This document shows positions 31,567-39,498 of a stretch of 47,921 nucleotides of DNA, piece by piece. Positions within the stretch are counted from its first letter, which is position 1, and every line of letters begins with the position of its first letter. Both the position numbers and the translations under genes were made by a program. Location of the stretch: NCBI GenBank assembly GCA_964625865.1, contig CAZVEV010000010.1, forward strand, positions 1-47,921, given 5' to 3'. Source of the DNA: CAZVEV01 sp964625865. Lineage in GTDB: Bacteria > Planctomycetota > Phycisphaerae > SM23-33. Under the pieces are notes generated by a model that was not told the origin of the DNA, searched no databases, and saw only the letters and a program-made list of their open reading frames with translations.

Positions 31567-33879
31567 TCAGGGTTTGTCCTTGCCCCCATGCTTGCGCAGG
31601 ATCTCGATGACCTTCTTCAGCCGTGCGATGACCTTCTTGAGGCGTGCGATCTCCTCTAATTGCGACTTGCGAAGGCGTTCGCCGACTGTGCCTTTCAGTT
31701 CGCGCTGACACCTGACCAGTTCCCGCCGCGCGCGGGCCAGCGGCGTGCCCTTTTTCGTCGAGGCGTTGACCTTCGCACCGCGGGCGATCAGCAATGAGAC
31801 GATCTCGGGGCTGCCCCGCTCCGCCGCACAGCCCAGCGGCGTGTCCTTCGCCGACGAGACGTTGACCTTCGCCCCGCGAGAGAGCAGCAATGAGACCACC
31901 TTGGCGTCGCCATAGCGGGCCGCCAGGCAGAGGGCGGTGGGGCAGCCTGCCATGGGCTGATCGAGATCAAAGCCCGTGTCCAGGAGAAACCTGACGTTCT
32001 TCACTGCGCTGTTCTCGATCGCCTCGATCATCACCGCACGGCAGGCCTTGACGCGCCGCTTGGCGTCCAGGGCTCCGAGCACCCTCCCAAACGCCTCGCG
32101 CCGCCCCTCCTCGGCCAACCATATCAGCGGACATCCTCCCGAGTAGACCGCACCGGCAGACCGGTCCAGATACGCCTTCGTGTCGGCCAGGATCATCGCT
32201 TCGGTGACGAACAGGCCGTTGGGGCGCTTGGCCTTGGCGAGATTCGCCAGGTCCTCGTGCGTCGAGACGACTATGACGCCCCCGCACACAACGCGTCCGC
32301 ACCGCCCCAGGCCCGTCACGTCGTCAATCATCATGGTCAGCACCTGGTCAAACGTCACGTTGACCAGATGCAGGTTGCATTCGGTATCCGGGCCGACTTC
32401 CGGCGAGTTGAGCGCGCTCCAGCGGATGTAGATCGAGACGCCTGAGACCTCCCGCATGAACTGGATCGCCAGCGCCAGCGGGACTGACGCGAGGTCGAGC
32501 TTGGGCAGCGTCTGTTTGTATCGGTAGAGCGTGTCGGCGGTGGCCTTCGGATCGTGGTCCGGCTTGAGAACGGACGGGCGGGCGGGCCTCGCCCGCAAGC
32601 GGGCAATTGCCTTGTGGGTCGAGATGAGGATCACACCGCCGCTGATGACGGCCCGCCATCGTTCGGCGCCGATGGCGTCGTGGAGAATCGCAGTCAACCC
32701 CCGCTCGACCGTCACGTCGATAAGATCGACCGTACATTCGGATTCACGCGTGATCCCCAGGGTCTTCAGTGCGTTCCAGTCCACGTAGATCGAGAGCCCC
32801 GAGACCTCCCGCATGAACTGGACAGCCAACTCAAGCGGGATCTCCGCGAAATCGAGTCTGGGCAGCCTCTCATCGCAGTATTTCAGCGTCTTGGCGGTTT
32901 CGGTGGGATTGGCGTCCGGCTTCAGGACCGTCGTGCAGCCGGGATGGTCCAGCAGGCGCACCAGAGCGGCGGGGCGACTGATGAAGATGATGCTCCCCTC
33001 GGCTGCCCAGTCCAGCTTCTCCCCGCCGACCCTGCGGGACAGGGCGTTGAGGTGGCCCTTGAGCGAAGAGCGCCCGCCGAACGCCACTTCCGTCGACCTC
33101 TTGACGCCCGCCGTAGCGATCTGACGCCAATCGACGAAGACCGACAGGTTCGCCGTCTCACGAAGGAATTCCACGACGGACTCCAACGACCGGGGCTTGA
33201 ACTTCGTGCTAATCGATTCCTTGAGGGCTTTGGCGAGTGTTCCTTCGGCCAGCGCGGCGCGACCGTCGGTCTTACAGATCGCCGCCCACCTGGCGATTAG
33301 GAGAGCGTTCTCGGCGGAGGTCTTCTGTCGGGGCTCGGCCGTCTCGGCGGCGGCTCGCACAGCAGCGACGGGGTCTTTCTGCAAGGCCTTGATGGCAACC
33401 AGCGCGGCGGCGTGGGGCATGTGTCCGAGCCCCGACGCGGCGCGGGCCCGTACCTGCGGATCAGCGTCTTTAGCGGCCGCCTGCAGCAGGCCCAGGGCAT
33501 CGCGGGGCGGCGCTTCGGCGACGATGGCCATGATCGCGCGACGCAGTACGACCTCCTCCGCGACGAACTGCTCGGCGGTCAACGTCGCCCCCTTGGTCAG
33601 GGCCCGGACCAGTGCCGTACCGGCGGCCTCTCGCATGTCCTTGTCGCCCTTGTGCAGGGCGTTGCGCAGGGCGTTGATCGCCCGGGGCCCGCCGACCCGG
33701 CCGAGTTCCTCCACCGCCTTGAGCCGCGTGGCCTTGTCCCGGCTGAACAGATCGAGCATCAGCGCGTTGACGCGGTCGTCGGTGTCCCCCTCTCCGCCCA
33801 ACCCCGCTGACGGCCAGGCGAGCAGACACAACGCCAGCGCCAACCCGCTGACGGATGCAACTCTCGGGCGTGTTCCCAT
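31567..33879 (-). CDS. Secreted HEAT / triple secretin-N-like / ankyrin repeat protein
   Basis: A 770-residue exported protein of unusual make-up; I do not know its function. Signal peptide about 1-28. HEAT-like helices about 40-200 (RLKAVEELGRVGGPRAINALRNALH, VRARAASGLG). Then three repeats (about 226-313, 340-430, 460-546), the latter two sharing LELAVQFMREVSGLSIYVDW and LALAIQFMREVSGVSIYIRW. The same pattern occurs once in the secretin at 43243-46179 (LELVVQFLREVSGVSIYVNW), as in secretin/STN N-domains. Ankyrin-like repeats follow (about 613-713: LCLAARYGDAKVVSLLLSRG, LGCAAERGSPEIVSLLIARG) and then a terminal charged helix. ATG 33879 with GGGGAGAT upstream is chosen over a TTG/ATG-type extension. 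The neighbours are ppdK and a divergent secreted gene. Confidence 0.8.
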   Translation of the reverse strand: MGTRPRVASVSGLALALCLLAWPSAGLGGEGDTDDRVNALMLDLFSRDKATRLKAVEELGRVGGPRAINALRNALHKGDKDMREAAGTALVRALTKGATLTAEQFVAEEVVLRRAIMAIVAEAPPRDALGLLQAAAKDADPQVRARAASGLGHMPHAAALVAIKALQKDPVAAVRAAAETAEPRQKTSAENALLIARWAAICKTDGRAALAEGTLAKALKESISTKFKPRSLESVVEFLRETANLSVFVDWRQIATAGVKRSTEVAFGGRSSLKGHLNALSRRVGGEKLDWAAEGSIIFISRPAALVRLLDHPGCTTVLKPDANPTETAKTLKYCDERLPRLDFAEIPLELAVQFMREVSGLSIYVDWNALKTLGITRESECTVDLIDVTVERGLTAILHDAIGAERWRAVISGGVILISTHKAIARLRARPARPSVLKPDHDPKATADTLYRYKQTLPKLDLASVPLALAIQFMREVSGVSIYIRWSALNSPEVGPDTECNLHLVNVTFDQVLTMMIDDVTGLGRCGRVVCGGVIVVSTHEDLANLAKAKRPNGLFVTEAMILADTKAYLDRSAGAVYSGGCPLIWLAEEGRREAFGRVLGALDAKRRVKACRAVMIEAIENSAVKNVRFLLDTGFDLDQPMAGCPTALCLAARYGDAKVVSLLLSRGAKVNVSSAKDTPLGCAAERGSPEIVSLLIARGAKVNASTKKGTPLARARRELVRCQRELKGTVGERLRKSQLEEIARLKKVIARLKKVIEILRKHGGKDKP

Positions 33880-34050
33880 GACGATCTCCCCGGGGGTTGT
33901 CGGTACACACAACATGCTGGATGATAGATCGGGGGGACGGTCTCCGCAAACTCAAACGCCGGGGCTCACCGATGAATGTCCCGCCGGAGGTCGAAGGTCA
34001 TCCGGAGGCAACCAGGGCAGCGCCGTGGGGGACCCTCCCCCGGGGCGGGC

Positions 34051-34079
34051 TTGACGGCGCGCGGAGGACTAACGACGAT
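34051..34079 (+). promoter_or_regulatory. Possible promoter for the large secreted protein
   Basis: TTGACG (34051-34056) and GACGAT (34074-34079) are separated by 17 bp, about 28 bp before the ATG at 34107. The -10 match is weak. A 6-bp GC hairpin (34027-34041) lies just upstream. Confidence 0.3.
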
Positions 34080-34106
34080 GTCACGACCACGAGCAGGAGA
34101 ACGGCG

Positions 34107-36101
34107 ATGACGCGAAATGTGGTCTGCATGGCGGCGTGCGCGGTGATGCTGGCGACGGGGGCGGCCGGTGCGCAGCAGGGGGACAGGGCGTGGCGGGATG
34201 ACCGCGGGCGGCTGCGCGTTCGCCCGGCGCCGGCCGATCCGAAGCTGAACAATCCCTGGCCGGCCCAGTGGGAGGACCAGTTCGCCACACGGGTCGACCA
34301 TGCGCTGAAGTACTGGTCGGGGCGGAAGCTCGGGTTCAACACCTGGGGCGAGAACGAGAAGGCGGGGTATCCCCAGATGATGTGGGCCTACCTGCTCGGC
34401 CAGACCGACCGCGCGATCAAGGCCTTCGAGGAAGACGACTACCAGCGAGCCGACCACAAGCACACCGCGGGCGTGGACTTCTACTGGTGCTTCACGCTGA
34501 AGGGGCAGATGCGGAAATACTACTACTTCGGCGACGCCCTGTCCGAGGCATACCGCGCGAAGTTCCGCCGCGGGGCGAAGGTCTGGACCGGGGCCGATCC
34601 GTTGCGGCGGCCTCACCCGGTGTACGGGAGGGGCGGCAAGGGCAGCGCGTGGGGACCGGATGCCAAGGGCTCGTGGATCGACGTCCGCAAGACCGACAAC
34701 CTTCGCGCGATGGCCGACACGTCGGTGTACCTGATGGCCGAGCTGACGGGCAACACCGAGACGCAGCGCCTGTACAGGCAGCGGATCTTCGCCTACGTGT
34801 GGATGCTCTACAACACGGGCATGATGGAGTGGGACAGCGAGAACTACCACGGCCACACGCTGGCGCCCTACCACAACCTGTACGATTTCGCTCGCGACCC
34901 TGCCGTCAGGAAGCTCGCCAAGGCGGCGCTGGACTGGCTGTACGCGGCCGGGGCGGTCAAGTACTGGCGAGGCGGGTTCGGCGGGCCCAACAACCGCGAC
35001 TATGGCGGGGGCAACGTGGTGTTCGGCGGCGGAGCGGTCCAGCCGTTGTGGCTGTACTTCGGCGATACGGTGCAGGACAACCCGGGCGGACACTACGACG
35101 ACGTGCACCACATCACCAGCGGCTATCGCCCCCCCGCCGCCGTGGTGGAACTGGCCCGCAAGCGCTTCGCCCGCCCCGTCGAACTGCTCGCGACCAAACC
35201 GTACTACTCGCTGTGGGACGGCAAGAGCCGGACGCGCCCGCAGTACTGGGAGACGACGTACTTCGGCAAGACGTACCAACTCGGCAGCGCCCGGTCGACC
35301 GAACCGATGAAGCCGTGGACGCCCTGCATGTTCAAGATGACCGCCTGGAACGCGAAGCGCGGCGTGGATTTCGTCGTGGTCAACACGGTCAAACCGGGCG
35401 GCCACTCGATCAAGAACGCGGGCGACCAGATTGCCCAGTACCGCAACCTGCTGATCTGGCTGCGACCGGCGACGACGGGCGAACGGACGTTCACCTTCCA
35501 GTTCCCGCGGACGGCCCGACACGAGGTCGCCGCCGGGGTCTGGTTCGTCCGGCTCGACAAGACGACCCTCGCCATCCGCCCGATCAACCTGACCAAGCCC
35601 GCCGACTACGCCCTGCCGAAAACCACCGACAAGATCGACAAGCGGACCGGGAAGCCCAAGCCCAACCCGCGATACGAACTGTACAAGAATGAAGCGTATT
35701 TCCAGGCGTCCGCTACCGGCAGCAGCTATGCGGGGTTCGCCCTCGAGGTGGGCGAGGCCGACTCGCACGGCGACTACGACGCGTTCAAGGCCGCGGTGAC
35801 GAGCAAGAGCAAGCTGGTCGCCGACAAACTGGCCGACGGTGTGGTGACACTCGTGGGCGCCACGGGCCGGACACTGACCCTCGGCCACAACGCGGCCAAC
35901 GACCTGCCGCGCATCGAGCGGGACGGCAAGCCGTTCGACTACGAGGCGAACCTCGACGTCTACCGCCCTGCCGGGCCCGCCGGGCCGATCGAGCAGAAGT
36001 GGCTGTCCGGTACGCTGACGGTCCGGGCCGGAGGCAGGGCCTTCTCATGCACCGTCGCCAGGAACGGCGCCGTAACGTGGACGAACTCGCCTGCCCCGTA
36101 A
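34107..36101 (+). CDS. Large secreted protein of unknown function
   Basis: A 664-residue exported protein with a signal peptide (MTRNVVCMAACAVMLATGAAG, cut near AQQ). Residues about 45-330 are helical with regularly spaced aromatics (WPAQWEDQFATRVDHALKYW, MMWAYLLGQTDRAIKAFEED, YLMAELTGNTETQRLYRQRI, YHGHTLAPYHNLYDFARDP), reminiscent of alpha/alpha-toroid sugar-processing enzymes such as polysaccharide lyases. The C-terminal half (about 400-660) is beta-rich with GERTFTFQFPRTARHEV and a tail ending in ACTVARNGAVTW-like strands. No catalytic motif can be pointed to, so a lyase role is only a guess. ATG 34107 follows GGAGA at 34095-34099. A terminator-like hairpin lies about 70 bp beyond the stop. 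Confidence 0.65.
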   Translation: MTRNVVCMAACAVMLATGAAGAQQGDRAWRDDRGRLRVRPAPADPKLNNPWPAQWEDQFATRVDHALKYWSGRKLGFNTWGENEKAGYPQMMWAYLLGQTDRAIKAFEEDDYQRADHKHTAGVDFYWCFTLKGQMRKYYYFGDALSEAYRAKFRRGAKVWTGADPLRRPHPVYGRGGKGSAWGPDAKGSWIDVRKTDNLRAMADTSVYLMAELTGNTETQRLYRQRIFAYVWMLYNTGMMEWDSENYHGHTLAPYHNLYDFARDPAVRKLAKAALDWLYAAGAVKYWRGGFGGPNNRDYGGGNVVFGGGAVQPLWLYFGDTVQDNPGGHYDDVHHITSGYRPPAAVVELARKRFARPVELLATKPYYSLWDGKSRTRPQYWETTYFGKTYQLGSARSTEPMKPWTPCMFKMTAWNAKRGVDFVVVNTVKPGGHSIKNAGDQIAQYRNLLIWLRPATTGERTFTFQFPRTARHEVAAGVWFVRLDKTTLAIRPINLTKPADYALPKTTDKIDKRTGKPKPNPRYELYKNEAYFQASATGSSYAGFALEVGEADSHGDYDAFKAAVTSKSKLVADKLADGVVTLVGATGRTLTLGHNAANDLPRIERDGKPFDYEANLDVYRPAGPAGPIEQKWLSGTLTVRAGGRAFSCTVARNGAVTWTNSPAP

Positions 36102-36168
36102 CCAGCCCCGTCGGGGGCAAGCCGACCCCCCTGGCAGGCGTCTGGAGGCGGCCTGAGCGACGATCGGG

Positions 36169-36195
36169 CGCCCAGGCGGGTCTCAGGGCGTTTTT
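36169..36195 (+). terminator. Possible terminator after the large secreted protein
   Basis: CGCCC (36169-36173) can pair with GGGCG (36186-36190), directly followed by TTTTT (36191-36195). The stem is short; an alternative 6-bp stem CCTGAG/CTCAGG (36152-36157, 36182-36187) also exists. Confidence 0.35.
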
Positions 36196-36300
36196 CCGCC
36201 CCGAGGGCGGCCAGGGGGCGGCCTCGGCGTCTGGCCGGGTCGTCGGTAAGACCCCAGGGCTTACGCATCTACACTCGTTGCCAAAGAACCACCCGAAACA

Positions 36301-36560
36301 CAGAACCGAAAGAGAGAACAACAGAAGAAACGACAACGACTCTAGCCGCAGATTCCGCAGATTTCGCCGATTCGGAGAAACGGAAGACAGAAAGGTAATC
36401 CAAACGGAGAGATAATTATTGAGCGATTTCTTCCGTTTCCGTTTTCGCCGTGTCCGTAATCCTCCTTCTTCCGCTCCTTCTTTTCTTCTCCTAATCTGCG
36501 GAATCTGCGGCTAGAGTCATTGCTGCTGTTTCTGTCTTGTCTGCCGTTTTCGGTTCTGTT
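36301..36560. repeat. Long palindromic element with 26-bp perfect inverted arms
   Basis: Arms 36338-36363 and 36493-36518 (starting GACTCTAGCCGCAGATTCCG) are exact inverted copies of 26 bp, separated by 129 bp. The flanks match less perfectly outward: ACAGAACCGAAA on the left near 36300-36311 and its reverse complement near 36549-36560. The inner region is also partly symmetric (CGGAAGACAGAAAGGTAAT against ATTACGG and CTTCCG). It is AT-richer than the rest of the window. It looks like a MITE- or REP-like hairpin element; no transposase is nearby. Confidence 0.65.
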
Positions 36561-36631
36561 CCTTACTGTCTTGGTCAGTTTCTCGACTGGAGATCAAGAT
36601 GCCTACGCCCTGGGAAAGACCCGTGCCGGGG

Positions 36632-36661
36632 TTGACCGTTTGGGCCGCAAGGGGGTATGAT
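36632..36661 (+). promoter_or_regulatory. Putative sigma70-type promoter for argB-argF
   Basis: TTGACC (36632-36637) and TATGAT (36656-36661) are separated by 18 bp. The expected start near 36668 lies below the in-frame GTG at 36664, which therefore cannot be the translation start. The GTG at 36691 follows GCGGAGA. No ARG box can be recognised. Confidence 0.5.
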
Positions 36662-36690
36662 TTGTGGTTCCTCGTTTGCGGAGAATCGCT

Positions 36691-37563
36691 GTGGAAGAAG
36701 CTATCACCAAGGCCGGCGCGCTGATCGAGGCGCTGGGATACATCCAACGGTTTGCGGGCAAGATCGTGGTCGTCAAGATGGGCGGCTCGTTGATGGATGA
36801 CGAGCGTGCGCTGGTTGACCTGCTGACCGATGTGGTCTTCATGAACACCGTCGGCATGCGCCCGGTGCTCGTCCACGGGGGGGGCAAGGCGATCTCCAGC
36901 GCGATGGAGGCCCGCGGCTTGGACGTGCAGTTCGTCAAGGGGCGCCGCTACACCGACCAGCGGACGCTGACGGTCGTCGAACACGTGCTCTGCAACGAGG
37001 TCAACCAGAACATCGTCTCGCACATCGAGGGATTGGGGTCCAGCGCGATGGGCATGCACACGCTGGGCAGTTGCGTGCTGTTCGGCGAGAAGCTCTTCCT
37101 CGAGGACGAGGGGCGGAAGATCGACCTGGGCTTCGTGGGCCACGTCACACAGGTCAGCGACCGGCTGCTGGACCTGCTGTGCCAGTCCAACACCATTCCC
37201 GTCATCGCGCCACTGGCGCGCGACAAGACGGGAGGCAAGCTCAACTGCAACGCCGACACCGCCGTAGGCGAGGTCGCCGCGGCGCTGCAGGCCGAGAAGC
37301 TTGTCATGGTGACCGACACGCACGGGATACGCCACGACGTGGACGATCCCGAAAGCGTCATTAACTCCGCCGACGCCGCTGAGATCCGCCGCCTGATTGA
37401 CGCAGGCACGATCGCCGGCGGCATGCTGCCCAAGGTCGACGCCTGCCTGCGCGCCCTGGCCGCCGGCGTCAAGCGGGCCCACATCATCGACGGGCGATTC
37501 CCCCACTCGCTGCTGCTGGAGATCTTCTCCAAGGAAGGCGTGGGAACACTGATACAGAGCTAA
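36691..37563 (+). CDS. argB: Acetylglutamate kinase
   Basis: Phosphorylates N-acetyl-L-glutamate in arginine synthesis. The 290-residue protein has the amino-acid-kinase fold signatures VVVKMGGSLMDDE and VLVHGGGKAIS, with GGKLNCNADTAVGEVAAAL and LVMVTDTHGI in the second half and the terminal HIIDGRFPHSLLLEIFSKEGVGTLI that is a strong ArgB hallmark. GTG 36691 is taken as start because GGAGA lies 6 bp before it and the putative promoter's start site excludes the upstream GTG. The next gene, argF, starts 33 bp after the stop, so they form an operon; argC, argJ and argD are elsewhere. Confidence 0.95.
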   Translation: MEEAITKAGALIEALGYIQRFAGKIVVVKMGGSLMDDERALVDLLTDVVFMNTVGMRPVLVHGGGKAISSAMEARGLDVQFVKGRRYTDQRTLTVVEHVLCNEVNQNIVSHIEGLGSSAMGMHTLGSCVLFGEKLFLEDEGRKIDLGFVGHVTQVSDRLLDLLCQSNTIPVIAPLARDKTGGKLNCNADTAVGEVAAALQAEKLVMVTDTHGIRHDVDDPESVINSADAAEIRRLIDAGTIAGGMLPKVDACLRALAAGVKRAHIIDGRFPHSLLLEIFSKEGVGTLIQS

Positions 37564-37595
37564 CGGCCGCACAGGCCCTGCGCAGGACCACGGAC

Positions 37596-38528
37596 ATGAT
37601 CAAGGACTTCGTAAACCTCGCTGATTTCACCACGCCGCAGTTGGCCGGCCTCATCGATCGCGCCATCGCGGACAAGCAACGGCTTGCCGCCGGCGAGCTG
37701 CCGGCCTCCCTGTCGCGCAAGGTGTTGGCGATGATCTTCGAGAAGCCGTCCCTGCGAACGCGGGTCAGCTTCGAGACGGCCATGACGCAGCTCGGCGGGC
37801 ACGCGATCTATCTCGCGCCGACCGACATCGGCTTGGGCACGCGCGAGCCGGCCCGCGACGTGGCCCGCGTGCTGGGGCGGATGTGCGACGGCATCATGGC
37901 CCGGACGTTCTCGCACGAGACGGTCCAGCGGCTGGCCGCCCACTCCCCCACGCCGGTGATCAACGCCCTGAGCGACTACTCTCACCCCTGCCAGGCGATG
38001 GCCGACCTGATGACGGCACGGGAGCACTTCTGCTCCGACGGATCGGATTTCGCCGGCGGGACGCTGGCGTTTGTGGGGGACGGCAATAACGTGGCCCGCA
38101 GCCTCGCCGTCCTGTGCGCCAAGCTGGACGTGACGTTCGTTCTGGCGGCCCCGGAGGGCTACCAGTTGGAGGCCGAGTTCCCCGCGACCTTGCCCGACGG
38201 CGCACGGTACGTCGTCACCAGCGACCCGGCCCAGGCCGTCGCCGACGCGGACGTGATCTACACCGACACCTGGGTCTCGATGGGGCAGGAAGACGAGAAG
38301 AACAAGCGGATCAAGGACTTCGAGGGCTTCCAGGTCAGCACGGACCTGCTGGCCGGCGCGCCGGACCACGCGATCGTCATGCACTGCCTGCCCGCCCACC
38401 GCGGCTATGAGATCGCCGAAGACGTCTTCGAGGCCCATGCCGCGACGATCTTCGCCCAGGCCGACAACCGCCTGCACTTCCAGCGATCGCTCCTGAACGT
38501 CCTGATCGGCGAGGGGGGGATCGATTGA
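37596..38528 (+). CDS. argF: Ornithine carbamoyltransferase
   Basis: Joins carbamoyl phosphate and ornithine to give citrulline in arginine synthesis. The 310-residue length and motifs fit: the carbamoyl-phosphate loop SLRTRVSFE (about 52-60), HPCQAMADL (about 130), the ornithine-loop and DVIYTDTWVSMGQE (about 220-235) and MHCLPAHRGYEI (about 262). The usual STRTR is SLRTR here. ATG 37596 is 33 bp after argB. It is followed by a palindromic element (38535-38740) and then rph, so transcription may end there. Confidence 0.95.
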   Translation: MIKDFVNLADFTTPQLAGLIDRAIADKQRLAAGELPASLSRKVLAMIFEKPSLRTRVSFETAMTQLGGHAIYLAPTDIGLGTREPARDVARVLGRMCDGIMARTFSHETVQRLAAHSPTPVINALSDYSHPCQAMADLMTAREHFCSDGSDFAGGTLAFVGDGNNVARSLAVLCAKLDVTFVLAAPEGYQLEAEFPATLPDGARYVVTSDPAQAVADADVIYTDTWVSMGQEDEKNKRIKDFEGFQVSTDLLAGAPDHAIVMHCLPAHRGYEIAEDVFEAHAATIFAQADNRLHFQRSLLNVLIGEGGID

Positions 38529-38534
38529 TTGCCC

Positions 38535-38740
38535 CGGTGCCACGGTCCTACGCGAAGCGGAGGGCCGTGCCGACCGCCGGCGGGGTGCCGTGGGCTGCGG
38601 CGCAGCCGCAACCACGTGTTCTCTAATGGGAACAACCTGCCGGCAGGCAGGCGTGGTTGCCGCTTCGCGTCAAGCCACGGCACCCTCGCGTGGAGGCAAG
38701 GCGGCTACGGCCCGCCGCTGCGCGGTGGACCGTGGCACCG
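38535..38740. repeat. Palindromic repeat element, copy 2 (nested arms)
   Basis: Two inverted repeats are nested. The outer arms (38535-38568 and 38707-38740, starting CGGTGCCACGGTCC) agree at 30 of 34 positions. The inner arms (38583-38616 and 38652-38685) agree at 28 of 34. The inner left arm begins with GGGTGCCGTGGGCTGCGG, which is identical to the first 18 bases of the element at 13716. It fills the gap between argF and rph. Confidence 0.7.
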
Positions 38741-38760
38741 GAAACGAGTTTTGATACAAT
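38732..38760 (+). promoter_or_regulatory. Possible rph promoter abutting the palindromic element
   Basis: A -10 box TACAAT (38755-38760) lies only 9 bp before the ATG at 38770, so the transcript leader would be only a few bases. The sequence 17 bp upstream (38732-38737, GTGGCA) falls in the right outer arm of the palindrome and is a poor -35. Confidence 0.35.
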
Positions 38761-38769
38761 GCGGTGACC

Positions 38770-39498
38770 ATGGCCAAGACGACCAGACGACATGACGGCA
38801 GGCGAGTCGGGGAGCTTCGAGACGTGCGGATCACGCCGGGGTTTGTCGCCGCCGCGGATGGGTCGTGCCTTTTCGAGATTGGCGGGACGCGTGTAATCTG
38901 CACAGCGAGCTTCACCCCCGGCGTGCCCAGATGGCGACAGGACAGCGGCCTGGGCTGGGTGACGGCGGAGTACGGCATGTTGCCGGCCTCCACCGGACGC
39001 CGCAAGCCCAGGCCCGTCGGCAAGCCCGACGGGCGGAGCGTCGAGATTCAGCGCCTGATCGGGCGCGTGCTTCGCAGCGTCGTGCGGTTCGGCATGCTCG
39101 GGCAGAACACCGTGTACCTGGACTGTGACGTTCTGGAGGCCGACGGCGGCACGCGAACGGCGGCGATTACCGGAGCGTGGGTGGCCCTTGCGCTGGCGAT
39201 CGCGGCCGGGGCGGACAAGGGCCTGTGCAATCCGCGGACGCTCAGCGGCGCCGTGGCGGGCGTCTCGGTGGGCCTCGTTGACGGCCAGCCCGTGCTCGAT
39301 CTGGACTACGAGGAAGACTCCGCCGCCGAGGTGGACATGAACCTGGCGATGACGAGCGGGCGCAAGTTCATCGAGGTCCAGGGCACGGCCGAGCGCGGGG
39401 CATTTACGATGGACGAGCTGGAAGCCATGCTTGCACTGGGACGCAAAGGTATCCGCAAGCTGATCACGGCCCAGCGCAAGGCGATAGCTGGAGACTGA
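38770..39498 (+). CDS. rph: Ribonuclease PH
   Basis: Phosphorolytic 3' exonuclease that trims tRNA precursors. At 242 residues the length is right. Family motifs include IGGTRVICTASFTPGVPRW, GWVTAEYGMLPASTG, GRSVEIQRLIGRVLRSVV, YLDCDVLEADGGTRTAAITGAW and the DLDYEEDSAAEVDMNLAMTS active-site region. ATG 38770 is preferred; an in-frame GTG 6 bp upstream gives two extra residues. It overlaps the following gene by one base (TGATG), and rdgB lies one gene further on, matching the common bacterial rph-rdgB pairing. Confidence 0.96.
   Translation: MAKTTRRHDGRRVGELRDVRITPGFVAAADGSCLFEIGGTRVICTASFTPGVPRWRQDSGLGWVTAEYGMLPASTGRRKPRPVGKPDGRSVEIQRLIGRVLRSVVRFGMLGQNTVYLDCDVLEADGGTRTAAITGAWVALALAIAAGADKGLCNPRTLSGAVAGVSVGLVDGQPVLDLDYEEDSAAEVDMNLAMTSGRKFIEVQGTAERGAFTMDELEAMLALGRKGIRKLITAQRKAIAGD

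Larger units (their letters stand above)
36102..36690. other. 589-bp intergenic region: terminator-like hairpin, long palindromic element and argB promoter
   Basis: No gene is supported here. The left part (36105-36240) is GC-rich and contains short hairpins including a T5-associated one at 36169-36195. The middle (36301-36560) is a lower-GC, purine/pyrimidine-biased palindromic element. The right end holds the argB promoter (36632-36661). The leftover sequence shows nothing further. Confidence 0.7.

Noticed and set aside
36664..36690. Upstream GTG start for argB
   Set aside because: It lies before the likely start of transcription and lacks a ribosome site, while GTG 36691 follows GGAGA.
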